Source: Bacillus sp. OK048 (GTDB lineage Bacteria; Bacillota; Bacilli; Bacillales; Cytobacillaceae). Taken from it: a stretch of DNA of 64,000 nucleotides. The notes beneath the pieces are model-generated. The model saw nothing but the letters and a program-made list of their open reading frames with translations, did not search any database and had not been told where the DNA came from. The stretch covers positions 1-64,000 of the forward strand of contig NZ_FNHN01000009.1 in NCBI RefSeq assembly GCF_900103525.1, in the 5' to 3' direction. Positions within the stretch are counted from its first letter, which is position 1. Every line of letters starts with the position of its first letter. Positions 50,863-59,615 of this stretch are shown piece after piece. Position numbers and translations under genes: made by a program.

Positions 50863-50951
50863 AAAGGTGGAAAAACACACTAACAGGATTTCTCTTAATC
50901 GGAGCTGGAATCGGGTTCCTTTTTAGAAAAGGAAAGGGGGAGCAAGAATGA
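50859..50951 (+). CDS. Small single-pass membrane protein (30 aa)
   Basis: A short ORF MKRWKNTLTGFLLIGAGIGF..., 30 residues, with basic ends and a hydrophobic centre, so a likely inner-membrane miniprotein. It overlaps the previous gene by ATGA and the next gene by ATGA, and GAGGGAGG precedes its start. This chained arrangement strongly supports translation. Family not recognised; a partner or regulator of the sigma cluster is plausible. Confidence 0.72.
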   Translation: MKRWKNTLTGFLLIGAGIGFLFRKGKGEQE

Positions 50952-51862
50952 GAACTTGGCGTGTTGGTACGTTTTCGATGGGGGCATCGCTTGTTTTTCT
51001 TGGTCTTTTCCTTTTTCTCTCCCGTTTTATGGGATTTGATTTAGTCCATGTGATGACGGCATGGTGGCCGGTATTGTTGATTGTCCTGGGAATTGAGATT
51101 CTCTTCTATTTATTTTTCTCACGTCGGCAGGAGAAACCAATATTAAAATATGATTTTGTTAGTATCTTGTTTGTTGGTTTGCTTGGAATGGTTGGGATCT
51201 TGTTCGCAACGCTGAGTGCTACAGGAATTATGGGGAAGGTAGAGGAGGTGGTCGCAAGGGAAGAGCGGTCGTTTGAGCTTCCTGACTTCTCCTATCAAAT
51301 GGATGATAGTATTAAACGGGTAGTGTTACGAACAACAGGCTACCAAACAACGATTGAAGCGACAGATGATAAGGAAGTGTCGATGTTTGGTACATACCGG
51401 ACACAGACCGCGAACGAGGAAAAGCTCATTAAGAGTGCGGACGATTATGTGTATGCCAATAAAAAGGGAGATACTCTTTATGTAAATGTAAAGACCCTGC
51501 CGAACGAGTTGGGACCTTTTTATAGTCATCAAGAAGTTGCCGCTACTATTCTTATTCCTAATGGTGTACAACTAGAGGTGATTGGAAATGGTAATGACAT
51601 TACCTTAAATCCAAGGTCTCTTGAAAATGATTGGAGTATAAATGGTGCGTCATCCATAGATATTAAGGTTGCTGAGGACAGCGATTTAACTATTGGAGCG
51701 GATGGTGTTGGCCAAGTGAATGGCAAGGATGGAGCATGGCAGGTAACTGAAACAAGTGACCCGAATAAAGGAATAGAAAGAAACGCAGTTTACCAGTCTG
51801 GGGAAGGGAATTATCATATTTCTATTACGAATACCCATTATGTCAGCTTAAATGTAAAGTGA
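50948..51862 (+). CDS. LiaF/DUF5668-like membrane protein with C-terminal adhesin-like domain
   Basis: 304 residues: two to three N-terminal membrane helices of the LiaI/LiaF type (GASLVFLGLFLFLSRFMGFD, WWPVLLIVLGIEILFYLFF, ILFVGLLGMVGILFATL) and a ~200-residue beta-rich extracytoplasmic domain (DITLNPRSLENDW, IDIKVAEDSDLTIGADG) resembling putative auto-transporter adhesin-like heads (DUF4097-like). Last gene of the sigma cluster. AAGGGGGAGCAAG is its ribosome binding site. Such proteins often act in cell-envelope stress modules. Confidence 0.78.
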   Translation: MRTWRVGTFSMGASLVFLGLFLFLSRFMGFDLVHVMTAWWPVLLIVLGIEILFYLFFSRRQEKPILKYDFVSILFVGLLGMVGILFATLSATGIMGKVEEVVAREERSFELPDFSYQMDDSIKRVVLRTTGYQTTIEATDDKEVSMFGTYRTQTANEEKLIKSADDYVYANKKGDTLYVNVKTLPNELGPFYSHQEVAATILIPNGVQLEVIGNGNDITLNPRSLENDWSINGASSIDIKVAEDSDLTIGADGVGQVNGKDGAWQVTETSDPNKGIERNAVYQSGEGNYHISITNTHYVSLNVK

Positions 51863-51878
51863 TTTTCCATCTTACTTT

Positions 51879-51908
51879 TTGCAAAAAATAAAAAAAGTGT
51901 ATGATAAT
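51879..51908 (+). promoter_or_regulatory. Possible dgkB promoter
   Basis: TTGCAA (51879-51884), 18 bases, GATAAT (51903-51908). Plausible SigA promoter about 130 bases before dgkB. Confidence 0.4.
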
Positions 51909-52039
51909 AGACGGCATTATATGGATGAAAAATATTGTTGCTGGGGTTAAACATTGTATGCCAAGGTGTAAATTGGTAGAATATAGAAGAGACCCATCAT
52001 ATGCCATTTATTGATTTCAAAAAATTAGGATGATGTATA

Positions 52040-52981
52040 ATGAAACGAGCACGATTAATATATAACCCTACATCAGGGCGGGAAATTCTTAAGCGCCATC
52101 TCGCGGAAATTCTGGAGAAGCTTGAAATGGCCGGGTACGAGGCCTCTTGCCATGCCACTACGGGTGCCGGTGATGCAACGGCCGCTGCTAGAATTGCGGT
52201 TGAAAGACAGTATGATGTTGTGATTGCTGCAGGCGGGGATGGTACCATAAATGAAGTGGTAAATGGACTTGCCGAACAAGAATTCCGTCCTAAACTGGGA
52301 ATCATCCCAGCCGGTACCACAAATGATTTTGCCCGAGCTCTTCATATACCAAGGGACATTGGGGCAGCTGTGGATATTATCACAAAAGGCGAACTCATTC
52401 CTGTGGATATTGGCCGAATCAATGATCGATATTTTATTAATATTGCCGGCGGTGGCAGAATTACGGAACTTACCTATGAAGTTCCCAGTAAATTAAAAAC
52501 GATGCTTGGGCAGCTAGCCTATTATTTAAAAGGGATGGAAATGCTCCCTTCGATTAAAGCAACGGACCTTACTATTGAATATGATGGTAAGCTGTTTGAA
52601 GGGGAAGCAATGTTATTCCTAGTGGGACTGACAAATTCAATTGGCGGCTTCGAAAAGATTGCACCGGATTCATCGATTAACGATGGTTTATTTTCATTGC
52701 TCATTTTGAAAAAGATTAATTTAGCGGAGTTTGTCCGAGTGGCAACGTTAGCTATCCGCGGCGAGCATGTGAATGATCCGAATGTGATTTATGCGAAGGC
52801 TAGCCGGATTAAAGTATATTCTACAGACAAGGTACAAGTAAATCTTGATGGTGAATTTGGCGGATTGCTGCCCGCTGAATTTGCAAACCTGTACCGGCAT
52901 TTAGAGGTGTTTGTACCACTCGATGATATTCGCCCGCTTGATAAACCAACTGATTGGGTGCCGGGAACAAGATATAGCTGA
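52040..52981 (+). CDS. dgkB: Diacylglycerol kinase DgkB
   Basis: Phosphorylates diacylglycerol to phosphatidic acid, recycling lipid released during lipoteichoic acid synthesis. 313 residues with the DAG-kinase catalytic signature AAGGDGTINEVVNGL, IPAGTTNDFARAL and the Mg-site region. Same position relative to gatB and rlmCD as yerQ (dgkB) in B. subtilis. Followed by a terminator. Confidence 0.94.
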   Translation: MKRARLIYNPTSGREILKRHLAEILEKLEMAGYEASCHATTGAGDATAAARIAVERQYDVVIAAGGDGTINEVVNGLAEQEFRPKLGIIPAGTTNDFARALHIPRDIGAAVDIITKGELIPVDIGRINDRYFINIAGGGRITELTYEVPSKLKTMLGQLAYYLKGMEMLPSIKATDLTIEYDGKLFEGEAMLFLVGLTNSIGGFEKIAPDSSINDGLFSLLILKKINLAEFVRVATLAIRGEHVNDPNVIYAKASRIKVYSTDKVQVNLDGEFGGLLPAEFANLYRHLEVFVPLDDIRPLDKPTDWVPGTRYS

Positions 52982-53015
52982 AAAAAGGCGCGTTCCATTT
53001 GGAGCGGGCTTTTTG
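52981..53015 (+). terminator. Terminator behind dgkB
   Basis: AAAAGGCGCGTTCC pairs with GGAGCGGGCTTTTT (with G-U/mismatch positions), ending in a T-run. Confidence 0.75.
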
Positions 53016-53075
53016 AGTTTAAAGGAATAAATGGCTCATGTGCAGAAATAGTAATGATGAAGGGAAGGGATTGTC

Positions 53076-53627
53076 ATGGTTAAAAAGGCATTAATAAATA
53101 TTGATTATACGGTGGACTTTGTAGCAGATACCGGGGCATTAACCTGCGGTGTGCCAGGGCAAGAAATTGAGGGTAAAATTGTTCAATTAACACGTGAATT
53201 TATTGAGGCTGGCGATTATGTAGTGTTTGCGATTGATGTTCATGATAAAGGGGATGAACATCATCCTGAAACGAAATTGTTCCCGCCGCATAATATTCGC
53301 GGGACTTCAGGCAGAGATTTGTTTGGCGGGCTGCAAACTGTCTATGATGACAATAAGGAACGTGATAATGTATATTACATAGATAAAACAAGGTACTCTG
53401 CTTTCGCTGGAACAGACCTTGAAATTAAGCTAAGAGAGCGGGGAATCACAGAGGTGCATCTCGTAGGTGTTTGCACCGATATTTGTGTACTTCATACAGC
53501 TGTAGATGCTTATAATAAGGGTTTTAAAATCGTTGTTTATAAGGATGGTGTTGCCTCTTTTAATCAAAAGGGTCATGAATGGGCATTGGGCCATTTTGAA
53601 GCATCGCTTGGTGCTATGGTTAAATAG
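53076..53627 (+). CDS. pncA: Nicotinamidase (isochorismatase-like cysteine hydrolase)
   Basis: Deamidates nicotinamide to nicotinate. 183 residues with the cysteine hydrolase triad: Asp in NIDYTVDF, Lys in DKTRYSAF, and the nucleophilic Cys in GVCTDICVLHTA. The metal-binding DVHDKGDEHHPE motif is present. It lies directly upstream of pncB, which supports nicotinamidase over other isochorismatase-family activities. AAGGGAAGG precedes the ATG. Confidence 0.88.
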   Translation: MVKKALINIDYTVDFVADTGALTCGVPGQEIEGKIVQLTREFIEAGDYVVFAIDVHDKGDEHHPETKLFPPHNIRGTSGRDLFGGLQTVYDDNKERDNVYYIDKTRYSAFAGTDLEIKLRERGITEVHLVGVCTDICVLHTAVDAYNKGFKIVVYKDGVASFNQKGHEWALGHFEASLGAMVK

Positions 53628-53685
53628 TTTTTATAATGGTAAAATTGTTTAAAATGTTGAAAAAGTAGTGGTTCGGAGGATTATG

Positions 53686-55152
53686 ATGAAAAACATTTAT
53701 CAGGATGATAGCTTAACTCTGCATACTGATCTTTACCAGGTCAATATGATAGAAACGTATTGGAGAGACGGTATACATAATAAACGCGCTGTGTTCGAAT
53801 TGTTTTTTCGTAAGCTCCCATTTGGGAATGGGTATGCTGTATTTGCTGGCTTGGAAAAGGTCATTCAATATATTCAGGGCTTCCGTTTTTCTGAAGATGA
53901 TTTGGAATATTTGAAAAACGAAGTTGGCTATAAAGATGACTTTTTAGCGTATCTAAAAGGCTTACGCTTTACTGGAACAATCCGCTGTATGAAAGAAGGC
54001 GAGTTGGTTTTTGGAAATGAGCCCATCTTAAGCGTGGATGCACCGCTAGCTGAAGCACAGTTGGTTGAAACAGCCTTATTAAACATTGTTAATTATCAAA
54101 CATTGATTGCTACAAAGGCTTCGAGAATTAAGCAGGTTCTTGGTAATGAAATTGCGATGGAATTCGGGACACGCCGGGCGCAGGAAATGGATGCGTCCAT
54201 TTGGGGAGCGAGAGCCTCTTACCTTGCTGGTTTTGAAGGTACAAGTAATGTGAGAGCGGGTAAATTGTTTCAAATTCCTGTTTCCGGTACACATGCCCAT
54301 TCGATGGTACAGGCTTATAAGGATGAATATATGGCATTTCGTAAATATGGAGAAACCCATAAGGATTGTGTCTTTTTGGTTGATACGTATGATACGCTAA
54401 AGCTAGGTGTTCCAAATGCCATTAAAGTAGCGAAGGAGATGGGGGATTCTATCAATTTTATTGGAATCCGCCTTGACAGCGGTGACCTTGCCTATCTTTC
54501 GAAGGAAGCACGTAAATTGCTCGATGAAGCAGGATTTAAGGATGCGAAAATTGTTGCTTCTAGTGATTTGGATGAGTATACGATTCTCAACTTGAAAGCA
54601 CAGGGTGCAAAAATAGATAGCTGGGGAATTGGCACTAAGCTGATTACTGCTTACGACCAGGCGGCTCTTGGGGCAGTTTATAAAATTGTTTCGATTGAAG
54701 GCGAGAACGGAAAAATGGAGGATACGATCAAAATCTCTTCCAATCCGGTAAAAGTCACAACACCAGGGATTAAGAAAATTTATCGAATCATCAATAATAA
54801 GAACAATCATGCGGAAGGGGACTACATTTCGCTTGCCGATGAAAAACTGCCAGAGAAGAAGCTGAGAATGTTCCACCCAACACATACGTATATGAATAAG
54901 GTCGTGACAAACTTTACAGCAAAAGAGCTTCATGAAGTGATCTTTTCTAAAGGTGAACTTGTTTATGAAACTCCGTGCCTAGAGGAGTCACGTGATTATT
55001 TAAAGCAAAACCTTGACGCTCTCTGGGATGAGTATAAGCGGACCATGAACCCGGAGGAATATCCTGTTGACCTTAGCCAAAAATGCTGGGATAACAAAAT
55101 GAGAAATATTGAAGAAGTGAAAGAGAAAGTTGCGGAAATGAAGGCAGAATAG
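53686..55152 (+). CDS. pncB: Nicotinate phosphoribosyltransferase
   Basis: Makes nicotinate mononucleotide from nicotinate and PRPP, completing NAD salvage with PncA. 488 residues with LTLHTDLYQVNM, the conserved SGTHAHSMVQAY segment holding the catalytic His, and the GIRLDSGDLAYLS phosphate-site motif. ATG 53686 was chosen over ATG 53683 and GTG 53668 because GGAGGA ends at 53680. A terminator follows. Confidence 0.94.
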   Translation: MKNIYQDDSLTLHTDLYQVNMIETYWRDGIHNKRAVFELFFRKLPFGNGYAVFAGLEKVIQYIQGFRFSEDDLEYLKNEVGYKDDFLAYLKGLRFTGTIRCMKEGELVFGNEPILSVDAPLAEAQLVETALLNIVNYQTLIATKASRIKQVLGNEIAMEFGTRRAQEMDASIWGARASYLAGFEGTSNVRAGKLFQIPVSGTHAHSMVQAYKDEYMAFRKYGETHKDCVFLVDTYDTLKLGVPNAIKVAKEMGDSINFIGIRLDSGDLAYLSKEARKLLDEAGFKDAKIVASSDLDEYTILNLKAQGAKIDSWGIGTKLITAYDQAALGAVYKIVSIEGENGKMEDTIKISSNPVKVTTPGIKKIYRIINNKNNHAEGDYISLADEKLPEKKLRMFHPTHTYMNKVVTNFTAKELHEVIFSKGELVYETPCLEESRDYLKQNLDALWDEYKRTMNPEEYPVDLSQKCWDNKMRNIEEVKEKVAEMKAE

Positions 55153-55162
55153 ATAAGTGGAA

Positions 55163-55189
55163 GGCACCCAGTGATGGGTGTCTTTTTTT
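55163..55189 (+). terminator. Terminator behind pncB
   Basis: GGCACCCA pairs with TGGGTGTC around GTGA, followed by TTTTTTTG. Confidence 0.9.
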
Positions 55190-55308
55190 GTTCCTCCCTT
55201 TTATTGTCCCCTATACAAACCATAAAAAATTTACTTTTTAAAACTGTATTTCTACCTTAACCAGAAACCCATATATATAAGAATAAAAGCAAACAGGAGT
55301 AGATATCA

Positions 55309-55512
55309 TTGGACAAACAAAATAGCAGATTTAGATGGGTTGTATTTGCTTCTGTATTGGTGACATATTTATTAATGGCGAGCCAACGAACGGCCCCTGG
55401 ACTGATTACTGACCAAGTGATGAGGGAGTTTCATGTAACAGCATCCACGATTGGCTTGCTTGGAGTAATCTTTATAAAGGAAAAGTCTCGGGGAGCAGAA
55501 AAAAGTCGATAA
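55309..55512 (+). pseudogene. MFS transporter remnant with large internal deletion
   Basis: 67 codons. The first ~50 encode a typical MFS N-terminus: WVVFASVLVTYLLMASQRTAPGLI (helix 1) and a start of helix 2 (TASTIGLLG). The frame then jumps to a charged tail, VIFIKEKSRGAEKSR, of the kind found at an MFS C-terminus. About 350 residues are missing, so this looks like an in-frame deletion scar. TTG start with AGGAG is intact. Unlikely to be functional. Confidence 0.7.
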
Positions 55513-55546
55513 AAATACCGACTTTACACATAGTAGTATACTTCAT

Positions 55547-55600
55547 AAAACAGGAATCCCGCAGGTTTATATCGAATATCCGCGGGATTCCTGTTTTATT
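55547..55600. terminator. Strong bidirectional terminator
   Basis: AAAACAGGAATCCCGC (55547-55562) pairs perfectly with GCGGGATTCCTGTTTT (55582-55597), with A and T runs on both sides. It separates the MFS remnant from the convergent 37-aa gene and overlaps that gene's stop. Confidence 0.88.
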
Positions 55601-55709
55601 TATTCTTAAAGAAGTCTATAAAAGCATGGTAAATTTCGATTCCTTGATAGGTTAGCATACCAACAGCGCTTAATGAAAAAGCACCAATGATAACATAGCG
55701 GATCCACAT
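55596..55709 (-). CDS. Small membrane protein (37 aa)
   Basis: Starts MWIRYVIIGAFSLSAVGM and has 37 residues: one membrane helix (about 5-23) and a short amphipathic tail ending DFFKNK. GGGAGG lies 7 bases before the ATG and a strong terminator lies at its end. Family not recognised. It lies 32 bases behind the next minus-strand gene, so the two may share a transcript. Confidence 0.65.
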   Translation of the reverse strand: MWIRYVIIGAFSLSAVGMLTYQGIEIYHAFIDFFKNK

Positions 55710-55741
55710 TGTTTTTCCTCCCTTATTGTAAGTTTTTTAAC

Positions 55742-56071
55742 TTAACAATTTAGGGAGGGGATTACATAGTTCGATTGATGGAATACGGGGAGAAGGAAAG
55801 TGAATATCTTGTTATGCATTCCAGAAAAGATTTTACGAAGGATGACTACGATTAATGAAATTAATACAAGTATCCCGGTAACGTTCAGGTTTAAAAGATG
55901 TTTATCTTCATCGTCGCTTTGGGATTTCATATTCCAATCATCCATCATCAGGACGGCTTTATTGGCATGATGTGTATGAGTTAATACATTGGAATGATGA
56001 AGTACGGAAAAGGAAATGAAGGTAAGGAGCAATGCGATGGGAAGAATGTTTAACTTCTTGATCGTAACCAC
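55742..56071 (-). CDS. Small His-rich membrane protein
   Basis: 109 residues with two hydrophobic segments (about 9-25 and 64-83) and a His-rich external stretch, LHHSNVLTHTHHAN, followed by an acidic loop with SDDEDKH. The pattern hints at metal binding but no family was recognised. The GTG used here overlaps the AAAGGAGGTG ribosome binding site; an ATC eight bases behind GGAGG would be better spaced but is a rare start. Faces away from rlmCD. Confidence 0.6.
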   Translation of the reverse strand: MVTIKKLNILPIALLLTFISFSVLHHSNVLTHTHHANKAVLMMDDWNMKSQSDDEDKHLLNLNVTGILVLISLIVVILRKIFSGMHNKIFTFLLPVFHQSNYVIPSLNC

Positions 56072-56225
56072 CTCCTTTTAACGGGGTTGTATTAATCATA
56101 AACACTTTTGTTATATTGTTAAATAAAAACAATCCGACAATTAATGCGTTTAATGGCTGATTTCGCAATCTGGCTGGCTTTGTGTTACAATTTTGCTAGT
56201 CAAAACGGAGTAAAGGAAGTAAACA

Positions 56226-57596
56226 ATGACCAAAACAATTCCAGTAAGTAAAAATGATTATATAGAAGTAGTTTTTGAGGATTTAACACATGATGGCGCT
56301 GGAGTAGCAAAAGTAGATGGCTATCCCTTGTTCGTTCCAAATGGTCTCCCTGGAGAAAAAGCCCAGATCAAGGTCATTAAAGTAAATAAAGGCTACGGAT
56401 TTGGAAGAGTAATTGAACTTTATAAAAAAAGTCCGTATCGAATGGAAATCGAAAGTAGTGAAGTGCATAAATACGGCGGCTGCCAGCTTGAGCATATTAG
56501 CTATGAAGGCCAGTTGATATATAAAGAGAACCAAGTGCGTCAGGTGCTGACGAGGATCGGAAAACTAGAGAATGTGATCGTCCACCCGATTTTAGGGATG
56601 GACAACCCATGGCATTACCGAAATAAAGCGCAGGTACCTGTAGGTGAAAAAGGTGGGAAGCTGATTGCTGGATTTTTTAAACCTAGAAGTCATGAAATCG
56701 TTGATACAAACGAAAGCCTTATCCAACTGCCGGATATTAATGAGGCTGTCCAGGCTGTAAAGGAAATTTGCAGCGAGTTAGGGATATCAGCTTACCAAGA
56801 AGAGTCACATAAAGGTGTTCTTCGCCACATTATGGCGAGGTACGGCCAGCAAACAGGCGAACTAATGGTGGTGCTGATTACGAGAACGGTGGATATTCCG
56901 AATAAAACTAAATTAGTTGAAGAAATTGTTGCTCGTCTCCCGAAGGTAAAATCGATTATCCATAACGTGAATTCCAAACGCACAAATGTCATTCTCGGTG
57001 AAAAAACAAACGTTCTTTGGGGAAATGAAGTAATCTATGACTACATTGGCGATGTAAAATTTGCTATTTCTGCACTTTCGTTTTATCAAGTAAACCCAGT
57101 TCAGACAAAGGTCTTATATGATAAGGCGTTGGAATATGCGGGGCTCAAAGGAGACGAATCTGTCATCGATGCTTATTGTGGGATCGGAACAATTTCGCTT
57201 TTTCTTGCCCAAAAGGCTAAAAAGGTTTTCGGTGTGGAGGTCGTTCCAGAAGCGATTGAAGATGCAAAACGGAATGCAGAGCTTAATGAATTCACAAATG
57301 TAGAGTTTGCTGCCGGAGAAGCAGAGGTTGTAATTCCAAAGTGGTATAAAGAAGGAAATTCTGCTGATGTACTGGTCGTGGATCCACCGCGAAAAGGCTG
57401 TGACGAAAGCCTTTTGCAAACGATCATTGAAATGAAACCCAAAAAGGTCGTCTATGTCTCCTGTAATCCAGCCACACTTGCTCGTGATTTACGAATCCTA
57501 GAAGATGGTGGGTATAAAACTGTGGAAGTGCAGCCAGTTGATATGTTTCCGCAGACGACACACGTTGAGTGCGTGTCGCAGTTAGTGTTGAAATAG
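56226..57596 (+). CDS. rlmCD: 23S rRNA (uracil-5-)-methyltransferase RlmCD (YefA)
   Basis: 456 residues, TrmA/RumA family. N-terminal TRAM domain (1-60), a central domain, and a C-terminal SAM domain with [26 protein letters not shown] and the catalytic Cys in [14 protein letters not shown]. In B. subtilis the homologous YefA methylates two uridines of 23S rRNA. The Fe-S cluster cysteines of RumA are not evident. A terminator follows. Confidence 0.92.
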   Translation: MTKTIPVSKNDYIEVVFEDLTHDGAGVAKVDGYPLFVPNGLPGEKAQIKVIKVNKGYGFGRVIELYKKSPYRMEIESSEVHKYGGCQLEHISYEGQLIYKENQVRQVLTRIGKLENVIVHPILGMDNPWHYRNKAQVPVGEKGGKLIAGFFKPRSHEIVDTNESLIQLPDINEAVQAVKEICSELGISAYQEESHKGVLRHIMARYGQQTGELMVVLITRTVDIPNKTKLVEEIVARLPKVKSIIHNVNSKRTNVILGEKTNVLWGNEVIYDYIGDVKFAISALSFYQVNPVQTKVLYDKALEYAGLKGDESVIDAYCGIGTISLFLAQKAKKVFGVEVVPEAIEDAKRNAELNEFTNVEFAAGEAEVVIPKWYKEGNSADVLVVDPPRKGCDESLLQTIIEMKPKKVVYVSCNPATLARDLRILEDGGYKTVEVQPVDMFPQTTHVECVSQLVLK

Positions 57597-57655
57597 TCTG
57601 CAATCACTACTCAAGCCATGTGTAGTGCTGTGTGTTGATAAATTTAATTGAATAG

Positions 57656-57710
57656 ATAGGAGCAGTTACTTCTTAAAATGAACCTAAGCTTTAACTGTTC
57701 CTATTTTCTT
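57656..57710 (+). terminator. Terminator behind rlmCD, abutted by MITE copy 2
   Basis: ATAGGAGCAGTTA (57656-57668) pairs with TAACTGTTCCTAT (57692-57704), 12 of 13 positions, followed by TTTCTTTT. The MITE target duplication (57706-57713) lies inside the T-run. Confidence 0.82.
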
Positions 57711-57997
57711 TTAGGCTGTGTTAAAGGTAAATGTTGATTTCACTCAATTTGAAAAATAGGCGGAGAAATTCCGTTTATATTGTGAAATACCCATATTCTC
57801 CTTAAAATAAGCGGAGTTTTTCCGGTTATACGATCCAAATCGGTGGATTTTGTCTTATTTAGAGCAGTTAAGCGTAATATCTCCGCTTATTTCTGCCTCT
57901 AAAGCCTCCACTATAGACAATAACCGGAAATTCTCCGCCTATGAATTCTTATACCTACACGAAAATCAACAATGGGTAATAACATAGCCTTCTTTTA
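57706..57997 (-). mobile_element. MITE copy 2 (276 bp, inverted) with 8-bp target-site duplication
   Basis: The element spans 57714-57989 and is flanked by perfect direct repeats TTCTTTTA at 57706-57713 and 57990-57997. Ends are GGCTGTGTTA and TAACATAGCC. Same length as copy 1 and about 84% identical to it in the opposite orientation. No ORF. It inserted in the T-run of the rlmCD terminator. The remaining 57998-58153 shows nothing I can name. Confidence 0.85.
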
Positions 57998-58153
57998 ACA
58001 AATAATCCTCGAAGCTATTGTGTCATTTCCCTGCCCTCTATATACTCCGATAAGTCCTTCAAATAAAAAAGACCATTCGAACCTCTGTATTAATTGGTAT
58101 TTCGAGTGGAGCTAATAAAATTTAACCAAACAATTCTTTAAAGATTACCAAGA

Positions 58154-59245
58154 TTATTGTACTTCTAACTCTTTTACAGTTTCGCCTTCAATTAAGACTG
58201 GCTGATAATAGGTTTGGTTTGGTAAATCCTTCTTTCCTTGTAATTTCTTAATGACCCAATCAGCTGCATCACGTCCCATTTGTTCTTGTGGATGTGTTAG
58301 TGTCGTTAGTTTAATATTAGCACTTCTGGCAAAATAAGAATTGTCCTGGCCAATAATTGATAATTCTTCTGGAATAGAAATATCAAGTTGTCTGCATACA
58401 TTTGCCACTTCTAACCCTACCTCGTCGTTATAGCAAACCATTGCAGTTATTAGGTCTCTATTTTCATTTAGGAATTCCTTCAGGTTAGTGTATAGATCCA
58501 GTTTCGTCTCTGTATTGTACGAAAGAACCTGCTCTGGTTGAAATCGTAATTTGGCTTCCCCGAGCGCTTTTATATAGCCCTTCATTCGATACTTTCCTTG
58601 TAAATCATCCATTTTTGAAATAAGTCCAATTTGTGTGTGTCCTTTCGAAATCAATTCTTTTGTTGCGAGGTAGCTAGACTGCACGTCATCGAGACAAAAG
58701 AAAGGAACTTCTAGTTCTTCATAATAAGCATTGATCATGATGAACGGAACATCCTGTTCCTTGAACGATAGGTAGTAAGCAATATTGGGATTGTATAGAT
58801 TGCTTTTCGTAGGTTCAACAATCAAACCGTCCACCCCAAAGGACAACATCATTTCCAAAGCTTTTTTTTCTTGTTCGACATCATTATTTGTACTAGCTAA
58901 TAGTAACGAATAATTATCCTCATTCAACCTACCTTCAATTCCACGAATAATTGAGGGAAAAATGTAATCAGAAATATAGGTCGTGATTACACCGATTGTT
59001 TTATTATTGGAAATTCCACCAGATTTTGATTGATATTGGTTACTAACATAAGTGCCAGATCCTTTTTCACTTCTTAAGAATCCCTCTTTTGACAGCTCTA
59101 AAATGGCCTTTCGAACAGTGTGCCGGCTAACTTCGTATTTTTCCTGCATGGCGGATTCAGTAGGTATTTGTTCTCCTACGCTGTAATCTCCTGAAAGAAT
59201 TTTACTCTTTATATCATCAATGATGACCTGATACTTATGTATCAT
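58154..59245 (-). CDS. araR: Arabinose operon repressor AraR (GntR/LacI chimera)
   Basis: 363 residues: N-terminal GntR winged helix (YEVSRHTVRKAILELSKEGFL, GSGTYVSN, about 1-70) and a LacI-type sugar-binding domain (TIGVITTYISDYIFPSIIRGIE onward). This is the AraR architecture: L-arabinose releases it from DNA. Start ATG 59245 matches the B. subtilis N-terminus and has AGGGAAGTG upstream; longer readings extend into the promoter region. Transcribed away from araBDA. Confidence 0.92.
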   Translation of the reverse strand: MIHKYQVIIDDIKSKILSGDYSVGEQIPTESAMQEKYEVSRHTVRKAILELSKEGFLRSEKGSGTYVSNQYQSKSGGISNNKTIGVITTYISDYIFPSIIRGIEGRLNEDNYSLLLASTNNDVEQEKKALEMMLSFGVDGLIVEPTKSNLYNPNIAYYLSFKEQDVPFIMINAYYEELEVPFFCLDDVQSSYLATKELISKGHTQIGLISKMDDLQGKYRMKGYIKALGEAKLRFQPEQVLSYNTETKLDLYTNLKEFLNENRDLITAMVCYNDEVGLEVANVCRQLDISIPEELSIIGQDNSYFARSANIKLTTLTHPQEQMGRDAADWVIKKLQGKKDLPNQTYYQPVLIEGETVKELEVQ

Positions 59246-59477
59246 GTAGATCACTTCCCTCATAGTTGTTCGTATTTTAATTAATTCACTCAAAATATTT
59301 GTATGGACATATTTTATCATGGCTTTGAAGTTATAAATAGATTCTACCTAATTATCATACAAATTACCAAACGGTAAAAACCTTTCTATCTTCTCTATTT
59401 TTTATTAAGGTCTTATATCAAGTGAATCCTTTCCGTTACATACATTTGTGCAGTAATAGCGTAATTATTATTATAAA

Positions 59478-59493
59478 TTACATACGCACAAAT
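59478..59493. promoter_or_regulatory. AraR operator, upstream site
   Basis: TTACATACGCACAAAT, whose complement ATTTGTGCGTATGTAA resembles the AraR consensus ATTTGTNCGTACAAAT. It lies about 31 bp (three helical turns) from the site in the promoter, suitable for cooperative binding. A weaker half-match, ATTTGTGCAGTAAT, sits at 59444. Confidence 0.6.
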
Positions 59494-59503
59494 AATTTAA
59501 TTA

Positions 59504-59532
59504 TTGACATTTGTACGTACAGAAAATATACT
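59504..59532 (+). promoter_or_regulatory. araB promoter with overlapping AraR operator
   Basis: TTGACA (59504-59509), 17 bases, TATACT (59527-59532). The spacer contains ATTTGTACGTACAGAA (59509-59524), a near-perfect AraR box, so AraR binding would block RNA polymerase. Confidence 0.85.
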
Positions 59533-59587
59533 AAAGTTGTGAATAAAACTAAACGGAAAGAAAGCGCCATCTTTCGATTGTAAGTTT

Positions 59588-59601
59588 TGAAATCGTTATC
59601 A
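59588..59601 (+). promoter_or_regulatory. cre (CcpA) site in the araB leader
   Basis: TGAAATCGTTATCA matches the cre consensus (TGNAANCGNWNNCA). It lies downstream of the promoter and just before the ribosome binding site, a roadblock position for catabolite repression. Confidence 0.7.
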
Positions 59602-59615
59602 AAGAGGTGAATATT

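Noticed and set aside
54403..54933. 176-codon minus-strand ORF inside pncB
   Set aside because: Shadow of pncB with no ribosome binding site and no recognisable domain.
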